From the NCBI GenBank assembly GCA_016783665.1, contig JADHWC010000022.1, positions 1 through 32,899 of the forward strand: a DNA stretch of 32,899 nt, read 5' to 3'. The DNA is from Fidelibacterota bacterium. Lineage in GTDB: Bacteria; Fidelibacterota; UBA2242. A program made the translations under genes and the position numbers. Of this stretch, positions 1 through 7,122 are shown one piece after another (position 1 is the stretch's first letter; each line of letters begins with the position of its first letter). Below the pieces are notes generated by a model. The model saw nothing but the letters and a program-made list of their open reading frames with translations, had not been told where the DNA came from and ran no database searches.

Positions 1-1
1 G

Positions 2-685
2 TTAACCTTTCAACACCTTTATCTCTGCGTTCAGCATATCGACTTGAGATTTATATTTGTAATCGAGATCGTCTTCAGGCATCATTTTTAATAGTCGTTC
101 AGCCTTTTCGATATCACGGAGCTTGATGTAGTTTCTCACTGCATTTATGTAACATTCGTATTTCAGAAATTTGTAAGGCGATTTATCACCGCCTTTTTCA
201 AAATATTTTGCCGCTTGTTCATAGTTTTTATTTCGTTCATCACAGGCTCCAAGACCATTATATGCCGCCGCTGTTAACATATCATACTGATCATAGTCAT
301 CGATATATTTTTGAAAATTTATTTCGGCATTTTCATAATCATCTTTAGTTATATATGTCTGAGCAAGCAGCAGGGTTGCCATACCGGCGCTTTTTGTGCC
401 AGGGTTCTTATCAATTAATGCTTCTAACTGGAATATCGCATTATCATTGTCCCCGGAAGCTATAGCCATTTCAGCAATACCAAGTTCACCCGATGCAATT
501 CTGTTTGCATTCTTCTTGGAACGAATCATGGCAATGCTCAATACTATTATAACTGCGACTGCGATCACAACATACATCACCATTTTGCCCTGTTCATGGA
601 TAAAATGTTCTGCTTGAGCAATTTTTTCCAAAACCGGATCCTTCTTAATCTCTTTCCGGGTAATCTTCTTTTTAGGCTTTAACAT
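2..685 (-). CDS. Membrane-anchored tetratricopeptide-repeat protein
   Basis: This 227-residue protein has a lysine-rich cytoplasmic N-terminus, one membrane segment at about residues 36-54, and an outward-facing region of helix-turn-helix pairs typical of TPR repeats (about residues 65-225, with phrases such as LLAQTYITKDDYENAE and AAYNGLGACDERNKNYEQAA). The architecture resembles YfgM or other TPR adaptors that help fold or assemble envelope proteins; the exact role is not visible. An AAGGAGA ribosome site lies 8 bases before the ATG. The gene starts 29 bases after a tRNA gene on the same strand, so the two may share a transcript. The stop codon is at the very edge of the window, so the gene is complete. 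TPR assignment is firm, function is unknown. Confidence 0.85.
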   Translation of the reverse strand: MLKPKKKITRKEIKKDPVLEKIAQAEHFIHEQGKMVMYVVIAVAVIIVLSIAMIRSKKNANRIASGELGIAEMAIASGDNDNAIFQLEALIDKNPGTKSAGMATLLLAQTYITKDDYENAEINFQKYIDDYDQYDMLTAAAYNGLGACDERNKNYEQAAKYFEKGGDKSPYKFLKYECYINAVRNYIKLRDIEKAERLLKMMPEDDLDYKYKSQVDMLNAEIKVLKG

Positions 686-714
686 GTATTCGTCTCCTTA
701 ATCATATCAATCCG

Positions 715-787
715 TACCCTTGCCGGGACTCGAACCCAGATCAAAGGATTAGGAATCCTCCGTTCTATCCGCTTGAACTACAAGGGC
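715..787 (-). tRNA. tRNA-Arg (anticodon CCU)
   Basis: The minus strand folds into a full 73-base cloverleaf. The acceptor stem is GCCCTTG/CAAGGGT with a G-U first pair. The D stem is GTTC/GAAC, the anticodon stem GAGGA/TCCTT encloses loop TTCCTAA (anticodon CCT), and the T stem CTGGG/CCCGG has loop TTCGAGT. The discriminator base is A. CCA is not encoded (CGG follows). It reads the AGG arginine codon. It sits directly before the TPR protein gene. Confidence 0.95.
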
Positions 788-804
788 TTAAAAAAGCCTT
801 CAAG

Positions 805-832
805 TTTATCTCATTTAGACGGTAAAATGCAA
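805..832 (-). promoter_or_regulatory. Predicted sigma-70-type promoter of the tRNA-Arg gene
   Basis: On the minus strand TTGCAT and GATAAA are separated by 16 bases, and the GATAAA box ends 17 bases before the tRNA 5' end. This is a pattern match only. The rest of the spacer up to 993 is AT-rich and shows no other structure I can support. Confidence 0.35.
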
Positions 833-993
833 GAAATATTCTAACTGAATTATCTATTTAACAATATTTAAGTACATTGAAGATTTATGGTCATTTACTC
901 GATTCAATCAACAACTTTTGTGAAGGTTTTATACAAAATAAGGTTCCGCTAAATGCTATAGGTAGATGTAAAAAAAAGTAATGAACTAATCTG

Positions 994-2118
994 TCAATTA
1001 AATGATTTTAATAACCCATTTAATCGATCAGTCAAACGACTGTTTAATGACGTGTCGGTATAAACTGCTTCAACGATCTCCGGAAATTGTTTCAACTTGT
1101 AAAAATCTGATTCCCGGCAAGTAATCAAATGACCCAGAGCTTCCTTAATTGCTATTCCTAAAATGATCTGTTTTCCGGATGGTTCAAAATAGAGAAATGG
1201 ACGATTAAATACTTTTGGAAAAACCGCAATCATATATGTTCCTGAATCCGGATTATACTTCAGCATAATATTCATCCGGGGTTCAAATTCATCTAACCCA
1301 AGCAAATCAATTTTGTGTCCGAAGTCCGGTACATTTGGTATTCCGGCTATTTCCCGATCAATATTTAATAAATGAGAATAAATTTGATCATAATAATCAA
1401 TCGATAGTTTTTTATCATTCGAGACGCAGACATAGCAGGGACGAAGAAAATTACGGATAAAATATATAGCTATCTTATTCGTTTTAAACAGCTCGGTTGC
1501 ATGGGCATCCCCGATCCTTTTTCCCTTAAGCATCTCATTTATTTGTTGTTCGCCGATTAATGTATCTTTAACACCTGCCTGAAAGTGAAAATGCGGGCTG
1601 GATGCACCTGCTAATGCGCCGTTAAAAAATATTGAGTAATCTGTCAAAAGCTCCGACAGCCGGATCATATCTTCAAAATGCCCTGTAATGAGTTGGAATT
1701 CATGTTTAATGGAAGAGATCGTCAAATCGCCGGGAATAGTGATCCCGGGATTTGCCAGGATAATATACCGGTCATCAAGAGTCAGCGCTCCTTTCTGCTC
1801 TTCATCCAGATCACATAAAAAACACGGTGATTCTGAGGGGTGGGCATCGCTTTGTTCAAAAGTGCTGGCTGTCAGGCTGTGCGTCCGGGTTATATTCAGA
1901 CTCAGGTGAACCGACACACCCTTAACGGATACAATAACGCTTTTATTTTGCGAATAGGATCGCATATTGTTAATTAACCGGCGCCAACCCGTATCCGGAT
2001 CGGTTTGCTGCTTAATAAGCGCCGCCGCTCTTATATTATCGTCTAATTGTTTTCCGGAATTTTCCGGAAAGTATGAGCTTAAATCATCGTCTGATAAATG
2101 ATGGTCACGTAATGCCAT
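994..2118 (-). CDS. DUF4922 / HIT-superfamily nucleotidyltransferase or phosphorylase
   Basis: This 374-residue protein resembles the DUF4922 group, related to GDP-L-galactose phosphorylase, Ap4A phosphorylase and galactose-1-phosphate uridylyltransferase. The HIT-like active site is visible as PHFHFQAG (residues 175-182), where the second histidine would carry the nucleotidyl intermediate. CFLC at 99-102 may bind metal, and the stretch IPGDLTISSIKHE (128-140) matches the segment that in GalT-like enzymes precedes the active site. The expected chemistry is transfer of a nucleotide between a nucleotide-sugar and phosphate or a sugar phosphate, in the cytoplasm. Its neighbour on the same strand is a glycosyltransferase, which supports a nucleotide-sugar role. 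The substrate cannot be read from sequence. The ribosome site is weak (AGGA, about 11 bases before the ATG). Confidence 0.75.
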   Translation of the reverse strand: MALRDHHLSDDDLSSYFPENSGKQLDDNIRAAALIKQQTDPDTGWRRLINNMRSYSQNKSVIVSVKGVSVHLSLNITRTHSLTASTFEQSDAHPSESPCFLCDLDEEQKGALTLDDRYIILANPGITIPGDLTISSIKHEFQLITGHFEDMIRLSELLTDYSIFFNGALAGASSPHFHFQAGVKDTLIGEQQINEMLKGKRIGDAHATELFKTNKIAIYFIRNFLRPCYVCVSNDKKLSIDYYDQIYSHLLNIDREIAGIPNVPDFGHKIDLLGLDEFEPRMNIMLKYNPDSGTYMIAVFPKVFNRPFLYFEPSGKQIILGIAIKEALGHLITCRESDFYKLKQFPEIVEAVYTDTSLNSRLTDRLNGLLKSFN

Positions 2119-2372
2119 TTCTATTGTTTCCTGTTAAATCATTCAAACCAGGCTGATAATTAAAAGTGAAATTAACCCTACTACGTAACTTGCAAATAAT
2201 ACAGTATGTTATGTATGTAAATTACTTTTGGGTTTATATATTGTCTAAAGTTCCTCAAATGACGTTATAGTCTCTTACTAGTCATTTTCTTGTTTTTTTG
2301 TAAAAGTTTTTTGCACGATAAATGATCATTATTCAAATCAAATCAGATACTTGATAATTGTTTTTTTCTTAT

Positions 2373-2400
2373 CCAGTATCCAGCAACCAGCAACCAGAAT
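2373..2400. repeat. Heptamer tandem repeat (CCAGNAN x4)
   Basis: Four consecutive 7-base units read CCAGTAT, CCAGCAA, CCAGCAA, CCAGAAT. It resembles the short tandemly repeated repetitive (STRR) heptamers known from other bacterial genomes. It lies in the 416-base gap between the glycosyltransferase and DUF4922 genes, which otherwise holds AT-rich sequence (2119-2370) and the GC-rich palindromic element at 2463-2519. Confidence 0.6.
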
Positions 2401-2462
2401 CGCCTGGACTGGAACAACCTATTCATTTTTCACTTTTAACTCTTTTCCTTTTTGGTTCTGCC

Positions 2463-2519
2463 TGCCCGCCCTCTCCGCCGTAGCGGTTCGGGAGCAGGCG
2501 GGCCTGTCCCTTCGGGGGC
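2463..2519. repeat. GC-rich branched palindromic element
   Basis: An abruptly GC-rich island in an AT-rich spacer. Outer arms GCCCGCC (2466-2472) and GGCGGGC (2499-2505) pair; inside them CTC/GAG and CCGC-CGTA-GCGG can pair, giving a branched fold. A CCC-TTCG-GGG tetraloop hairpin follows at 2510-2519. It lies just past the stop of the glycosyltransferase gene but has no T-run, so it does not look like a standard terminator. It shares CCTGCCCG and AGGCGGG words with the element at 28447-28486, which suggests a dispersed repeat family. Confidence 0.55.
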
Positions 2520-2534
2520 TTGTCCTGGTTAGTG

Positions 2535-4181
2535 TTAAAATCCAACCCGGTTGTTATACTTATGATAGTATGTATTGCACAAGACCAGATGTTTTAGTTC
2601 TTCAATTATCGATTGTTTAAATGAATACTTTGAGAAATTTTTCCGCAACAAAATATCAGAGCCTAACTCCTCACTATCTGTATTAGCGCTATGCCGGACG
2701 GCAATATAAGTCGCCTCCTCGAGATTTCGTTCAATGATGAAGCCCTGTTTGAGCATCTGGTCGGAAAGCGCAGCATCTTCGCCATAAAGAAGATCGGGAT
2801 AACCACCCGACGCCAGAATTGCTTCTTTCCTATAGTATCTTGGCGCGCCGGGTCCGGGAATACACATCTGCAACAATGGATTATTCTGGTTACATAAATA
2901 TTCATCATGAGTAATAACTTGATTATCCAGAGTCAATTCACCGTTTTCTGAATTTCTTACAGCAGTTTGGTAAATTCCTATAATCGCTGCTGCACCTGTG
3001 CGCTCAAACTGTTTTAAAATTTTAGTGACCGGGTCGCCAATAAGCACATCATCAGAGTCCAGTTGACCGATAATCCTGTTCCAGGCCCGATGAACACCAA
3101 AATTACGGGAACCGCCAAGGGTCATGCCAAACACTTTATGATATTTTACCAGATCAGGATATCGCTGGATATAAGGTGCGACAACGTTGGGTGTATTATC
3201 ATTGCCATTATCAACAATTATCAGTTCGATTGGAATAAACGTATCAACCCGTTTTCTGACATCTATGACAGATTCAATAGCATAACGGATTAAATCAGCC
3301 CGGTTGTACGTCGGCAAAACAAAGGAAATGCCATTACCAAGCGTGGGATCCACAGGCACTTTTCGCGTAAAATATGAATCCGGTAAAAATGCCCCGATAT
3401 CTTTTAAATATTTTTGAAAGCTGACCGGTCCCCATTCAAACCTGGCAGGGTCTTGTGTATAAGAAAAGTGGCGGCTGGTTTTTGTCGAATTGCCGGCTTC
3501 AAATTTATCCTGAAGTCCGGCGCCGGGATAAAATGGTTTACCCCTCCGAAAAGTATAGAGCGGCTTCGGAATAGTAAATATTTTTCCGTTTTGAGACAAA
3601 ACTCCCATCCGAATCGCATAGTCGGTCCCGTAATTTACATCCGTATCGAAAACCCGTGGATTAATATATTTTGCGCTCACCGCTATCAATGAACCGTGGC
3701 AAAACAGAGCAGGATTATTCATTCTGCCGGGAATTATGACATATGAAGGATCATGTCCGGGCTTTAATTTCTGTAGTACCGGTTTACTGGCGGGATCATC
3801 ATCAAGATATTCATAATGGTCACTGATAATGAACCCGGCATCTGTCAACTTATAATATTCGAAAAACGTATTAATACAATCAGCATTAATATCGATGTCG
3901 TCTCCGGGAGAGTGTAGAAATAGAAGATCACAATCTAATAATCCTGCTTCCCCGGCTTTCAAAACAGCATCAGATAAATTCTTATAATCGTCGTGAATTT
4001 TATAAATTCGGTTTGAGAATGAATTGGGGAAATCCAGTATCAAATTGGTGTTCGCTTCGGATGCAATTACAACGTAGGTGTCTTCACCGGTTTTTTCTAA
4101 AGTTTTTAAAATAACCTGGCGCAGTGTATCCAATCTGTTGGGATTGTTCTTGCTGGTGATAAAAAAGATGGCAGCCTTCAT
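2535..4181 (-). CDS. Glycosyltransferase with two tandem GT-A-like domains
   Basis: The C-terminal half (about residues 283-520 of 548) is a clear family 2 glycosyltransferase: VLPTYNRADLI (288-298) at the nucleotide-binding start, QLDSDD (373-378) as the metal-binding DxD region, and YGEDAALS (466-473) as the catalytic-base region. The N-terminal half (1-240) appears to be a second, divergent GT-A fold: an opening beta strand, HSPGDDIDIN (90-99) in place of DxD, a PGRMNNPALF segment at 151-160 resembling PGPGAPRYY at 442-450, and NYGTDYAIRMG (183-193) in the position of the ED motif. It probably transfers a sugar to an envelope glycan. No membrane segment is seen. The same-strand neighbour is a DUF4922 nucleotidyltransferase gene 416 bases downstream. 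Family assignment of the second domain is firm; the first is inference. Confidence 0.8.
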   Translation of the reverse strand: MKAAIFFITSKNNPNRLDTLRQVILKTLEKTGEDTYVVIASEANTNLILDFPNSFSNRIYKIHDDYKNLSDAVLKAGEAGLLDCDLLFLHSPGDDIDINADCINTFFEYYKLTDAGFIISDHYEYLDDDPASKPVLQKLKPGHDPSYVIIPGRMNNPALFCHGSLIAVSAKYINPRVFDTDVNYGTDYAIRMGVLSQNGKIFTIPKPLYTFRRGKPFYPGAGLQDKFEAGNSTKTSRHFSYTQDPARFEWGPVSFQKYLKDIGAFLPDSYFTRKVPVDPTLGNGISFVLPTYNRADLIRYAIESVIDVRKRVDTFIPIELIIVDNGNDNTPNVVAPYIQRYPDLVKYHKVFGMTLGGSRNFGVHRAWNRIIGQLDSDDVLIGDPVTKILKQFERTGAAAIIGIYQTAVRNSENGELTLDNQVITHDEYLCNQNNPLLQMCIPGPGAPRYYRKEAILASGGYPDLLYGEDAALSDQMLKQGFIIERNLEEATYIAVRHSANTDSEELGSDILLRKNFSKYSFKQSIIEELKHLVLCNTYYHKYNNRVGF

Positions 4182-4374
4182 TTTATAACCCTTTTTGAAT
4201 GGTTTCGCCCAAAATATTTTGATCTCCTGGTTTTTCCTGGCTCACGGTGTTGAAAAGACCTGAATATTTCTTTGCCTCTCAACAACCGAACTCAATCTCA
4301 AATATCTAAAAGTGAGCTGGTAAGTTAATTAATAACGAATAAAAAGTACAGTAGAAATCTAACCTTAAATCCTT

Positions 4375-4402
4375 TTGATAATACCGGGCGCTTGATTATC
4401 TT
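4375..4402 (+). promoter_or_regulatory. Predicted promoter of the thioredoxin-like gene
   Basis: TTGATA and TATCTT are separated by 16 bases and lie just before the thioredoxin-like gene, whose AGAGAGG ribosome site (4414-4420) is 8 bases from the ATG. The region 4182-4428 is a divergent promoter region between this gene and the glycosyltransferase. Pattern match only. Confidence 0.4.
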
Positions 4403-4428
4403 TTGGTCAATAAAGAGAGGTTTTACAT

Positions 4429-4893
4429 ATGCTAAATTATAAGAAGTGGATAGTCGTGATAGCAGTGATCATTCCGTTTGTGCTCACTGTAAATTGCGGG
4501 AAAAATCAACCGGCTGGCGCCAGCCGAATTCAGTGGATTTATTCTATCGATTCTGCTCTCGTGCTCTCCAAACAGACCCAAAAACCGGTCATGATTGATT
4601 TTATGGCGGAATGGTGTCCACCCTGCCGGGCTATGGAAGATTCCACATTCAACAACATCGATATTATTAAAAAATCCTCAAAGTTCATTACCGTTCGGAT
4701 TGATGTAGATAAACAACGTGAAATAGCAGTTCAATACAATGGGAATGCGCGTAAATATGGCGGAGTCGGTATTCCGAATCTTCTCTTTTTAAATCCTGAT
4801 AATGAAAAGCTTAAGCATGTTGTTGGATTTCATAACGCTGCCCGTCTGTCGGCGGTTATGGATACTGTTTTGAATATCTTTACCGTTAAATAA
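4429..4893 (+). CDS. Thioredoxin-fold lipoprotein or exported thiol reductase
   Basis: This 154-residue protein has an N-terminal hydrophobic segment (residues 7-22) ending in VNCGKN. Cys23 could be lipidated, though Asn before the cysteine is atypical for a lipobox. A thioredoxin fold follows, with active site WCPPC (Cys63, Cys66) and the cis-proline loop GIPNLLF. It resembles DsbD-gamma, thioredoxin_7 or TlpA-like exported redox proteins, and likely reduces or forms disulfides in the periplasm. It stands alone on the plus strand. Its last codons (ATC TTT ACC GTT AAA TAA) and the bases after them recur, slightly changed, inside the repeat array at about 5542-5573. Confidence 0.85.
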   Translation: MLNYKKWIVVIAVIIPFVLTVNCGKNQPAGASRIQWIYSIDSALVLSKQTQKPVMIDFMAEWCPPCRAMEDSTFNNIDIIKKSSKFITVRIDVDKQREIAVQYNGNARKYGGVGIPNLLFLNPDNEKLKHVVGFHNAARLSAVMDTVLNIFTVK

Positions 4894-4902
4894 TAAGTAT
4901 TT

Positions 4903-5647
4903 AGTTCCGTCATGTCCTCAGACCTGACGGAAAAATGAGAAGATTAAAGTACACCTGTCAGGTTTATTCAAATAATCGCATCCGGGTAGAAGAATCTTTT
5001 AAACCTGACAGGTGTATCGCACTTTACGATGAAGAATTGCGATAAAAGCGCCGGGAGTGAGATCCCGACGCAACTGAAGCTATGGAGCATGTCAATAGTT
5101 CCGTCATGTCCTCAGACTTGACGGAACAGTGAGAAGATAAATGGAGCTTAGATTTAACGCCGATGGTTTTGATACGACTACGAATAAGAAGTTGCGATAA
5201 ATGCGCCGGGAGTGAGCTCCTGACGCAACTGAAGCTATGGAGCATGTCAATAGTTCCGTCATGTCCTCAGACCTGACGGAAAAATGAGAAGATAGATGGG
5301 ACTCAGATTCAACGCAGATGGTTTTGATACGACTACGAAGAAGAGTTGTAATAAAAGCGCCGGGAGTGAGTTCCTGACGCAACTGAAGCTATGGAGCATG
5401 TCAATAGTTCCGTCATGTCCTCAGACCCGACGGAAAAGTGAGAAGATAGATGGGGATCAGATTTAACGCCGATGATTTTGATACGACTACGAAGAAGAGT
5501 TGTAATAAAAGCGTCAGGAGTGAGCTCCTGACGCAACTGAAATCTATACCGTTAAAGAATGAGTATTCAGTTCCGTCAGGTCCTCAGACCTGACGGAACA
5601 GTGAGAAGTTGTGCTAAAACGTCAGGAATAAGTTCCCAACGCAACTT
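4903..5647. repeat. Array of five imperfect ~155-bp palindrome-rich tandem repeats
   Basis: The word TTCCGTCA(T/G)GTCCTCAGAC starts units at 4905, 5099, 5254, 5408 and 5571, giving periods of 194, 155, 154 and 163 bases; the fifth unit is shortened. Each unit carries two palindromes. Hairpin A is perfect in the last unit: TTCCGTCAGGTC, loop CTCA, GACCTGACGGAA (5571-5598). Hairpin B is perfect in unit 4: GCGTCAGGAG, loop TGAG, CTCCTGACGC (5511-5534). Both share the core CGTCAGG. The segments between hairpins are also conserved (for example CAACTGAAGCTATGGAGCAT). This arrangement is like BIMEs, paired REP palindromes in clusters. Translated frames across it are only repeats of each other and are not genes. 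It fills most of the 865-base gap between the thioredoxin-like gene and the permease. Confidence 0.85.
4951..5015. repeat. 16-bp perfect inverted repeat inside the first array unit
   Basis: ACACCTGTCAGGTTTA (4951-4966) and its exact reverse complement (5000-5015) enclose a 33-base loop. This segment replaces the central portion found in units 2-4 and makes unit 1 about 40 bases longer. The arms contain CCTGTCAGG, related to the CGTCAGG core of the array hairpins. It could be a nested miniature element or a rearranged unit. Confidence 0.7.
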
Positions 5648-5657
5648 TAATGATTAT

Positions 5658-5734
5658 CTTTGCGAAAGTTTCTTCGAATAAAGCAAAAGATTCAAGAAGA
5701 TATTGTGAAGTACTATTAGATATCTTTCGCAAAG
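5658..5734. repeat. 11-bp inverted repeat between the array and the permease gene
   Basis: CTTTGCGAAAG (5658-5668) and CTTTCGCAAAG (5724-5734) are exact reverse complements separated by 55 bases. It lies between the end of the repeat array and the 3' end of the convergent permease gene. The long spacer makes a terminator unlikely; it could be the end of a small element. Confidence 0.45.
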
Positions 5735-5758
5735 TTTGCTTTCATCTATGAATTCAGC

Positions 5759-7096
5759 TTATCCGGAATTCATTTCTACCTTGTTTCTCTTAAAATAATA
5801 ATAGACCGGCAGACCGGTGCCGATCAGAACCGCGGCGGTAATTACGCCCCCGGCAGGATAGGCAATAAAAGTTCCATAGATTAAATATAGTTGCGTGAAA
5901 ATCGCTAATATTGTCATAACCAGCCAGATCGGCGAACGAAATGTAGGTTTATAATCCTCCCGTTTTCTCAAAAAGAATATGGCAAAATAGACCATCGCAT
6001 TCTGAAAAAGATATGACAGCGTAAAATAGCCTAACAAAGCTTCCAGTCCCCCGGCAAACAGCAGGATTATGGCTAAACCGGATTGAAAAAGAATGGAATA
6101 ATCGGGAGTGTTATACCGGGGATGAACATGGGCGAAAGGCTTAAAAAACAAACCGTCTTTAGCAATCGCATATTCAATTCTGGGCTGTACCATTATTAAA
6201 CCGTTAAGACAGCCCACCATGCTTATAAAAGCGGCAATTGCCAGAAAAGCAGCCGCTATTTTCGCAAACATCGGCAGATACAAAAAAGGGTTGGCAAATT
6301 TTCCGCTGGCGCCGACTAACTCATCATGAGGCACCAGAACGCTGGTGGCAAGCGCGATCAGAACATAAACTACGGTTACAAAAGCGATTGACATTAATAA
6401 ACTTTTAGGGATCACTTTTTGAGGGTTCTTAATCTCACCAGCCATATACAGAATGTTGGTGAAACCGGCATAAGACCAGATTGTGCCCGCCACCCCGGCA
6501 ACCAGCAGCGTGAGAAATCCCGTGTTAGCCTTCTCAACAATTTCCGGTTTGATAAACAGGTTGTCGGTCTGAAAGTAAGCAAATCCCAGAATGCATAACA
6601 AAATCAGCGGGGAGAGTTTAGCGACAGTTAAAACTATTTGCAATCCGCCGCCTTTTCGGACGCTCCGGTAATGGATATAGGTCAACAATATTATTATCAA
6701 CGACGCAAATAACTTAGTGTAGATTGACGCTTCCAGCGGTCCCCAGAATACCGACAATGCGGAAACGGCGCTTATCGCGATTATCGTGATCGAAGGCGTA
6801 TCGCTGGTCCAGAAAACCGTCCAGACATATAAAAATCCCAGTGCGGGACTGCCGGCTTTTTTCAGATAAAGATAGCCAAATCCCTCCTCGGGGTAGGCGG
6901 TCGCCATTTCTGACAAAATAAACAACTGCGGCAACCAGATCAGTCCGCCGATAAGCCAGGCTAACACAGCCAGCCATGGACTTCCCGCTTCGCGGGCGAC
7001 GATCGGAAGGTTAATAAATACACCGGAACCGATAACCGATCCCAGAATTAGCGCTATCACATGCCGGATATTTAATTCACGTTTTAATAATGTCAT
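5759..7096 (-). CDS. APC-family amino-acid permease
   Basis: This 445-residue polytopic membrane protein has about 12 hydrophobic segments. The first helix carries the APC signature GSVIGSGVFINLP (residues 18-30), and EMATAYPEEGFGYLYLKKA (63-81) matches the conserved region of the second and third helices. It likely moves an amino acid or related cationic compound across the inner membrane by symport or exchange; the substrate cannot be determined. The start ATG lies 26 bases after the stop of the sodium symporter gene on the same strand, so the two are probably co-transcribed. No clear ribosome site is seen before the ATG, which may mean coupling to the upstream gene. Confidence 0.9.
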   Translation of the reverse strand: MTLLKRELNIRHVIALILGSVIGSGVFINLPIVAREAGSPWLAVLAWLIGGLIWLPQLFILSEMATAYPEEGFGYLYLKKAGSPALGFLYVWTVFWTSDTPSITIIAISAVSALSVFWGPLEASIYTKLFASLIIILLTYIHYRSVRKGGGLQIVLTVAKLSPLILLCILGFAYFQTDNLFIKPEIVEKANTGFLTLLVAGVAGTIWSYAGFTNILYMAGEIKNPQKVIPKSLLMSIAFVTVVYVLIALATSVLVPHDELVGASGKFANPFLYLPMFAKIAAAFLAIAAFISMVGCLNGLIMVQPRIEYAIAKDGLFFKPFAHVHPRYNTPDYSILFQSGLAIILLFAGGLEALLGYFTLSYLFQNAMVYFAIFFLRKREDYKPTFRSPIWLVMTILAIFTQLYLIYGTFIAYPAGGVITAAVLIGTGLPVYYYFKRNKVEMNSG

Positions 7097-7122
7097 AAAA
7101 AAGCCGCTATTTTGCTTTTACC

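Noticed and set aside
2351-2620. Plus-strand open frame of 89 codons across the GC-rich element
   Set aside because: It crosses a palindromic repeat and runs into the 3' end of the glycosyltransferase gene; composition is not protein-like.
5024-5536. Three overlapping minus-strand open frames of 67-92 codons with similar sequence (SEDMTELLTCSIASV and so on)
   Set aside because: They are translations of the tandem repeat units, with no ribosome sites and no protein-like composition. Their similarity to each other reflects the DNA repeat.
4903-5647. CRISPR array
   Set aside because: Units are about 155 bp, too long, with conserved rather than unique spacers and no cas genes nearby.
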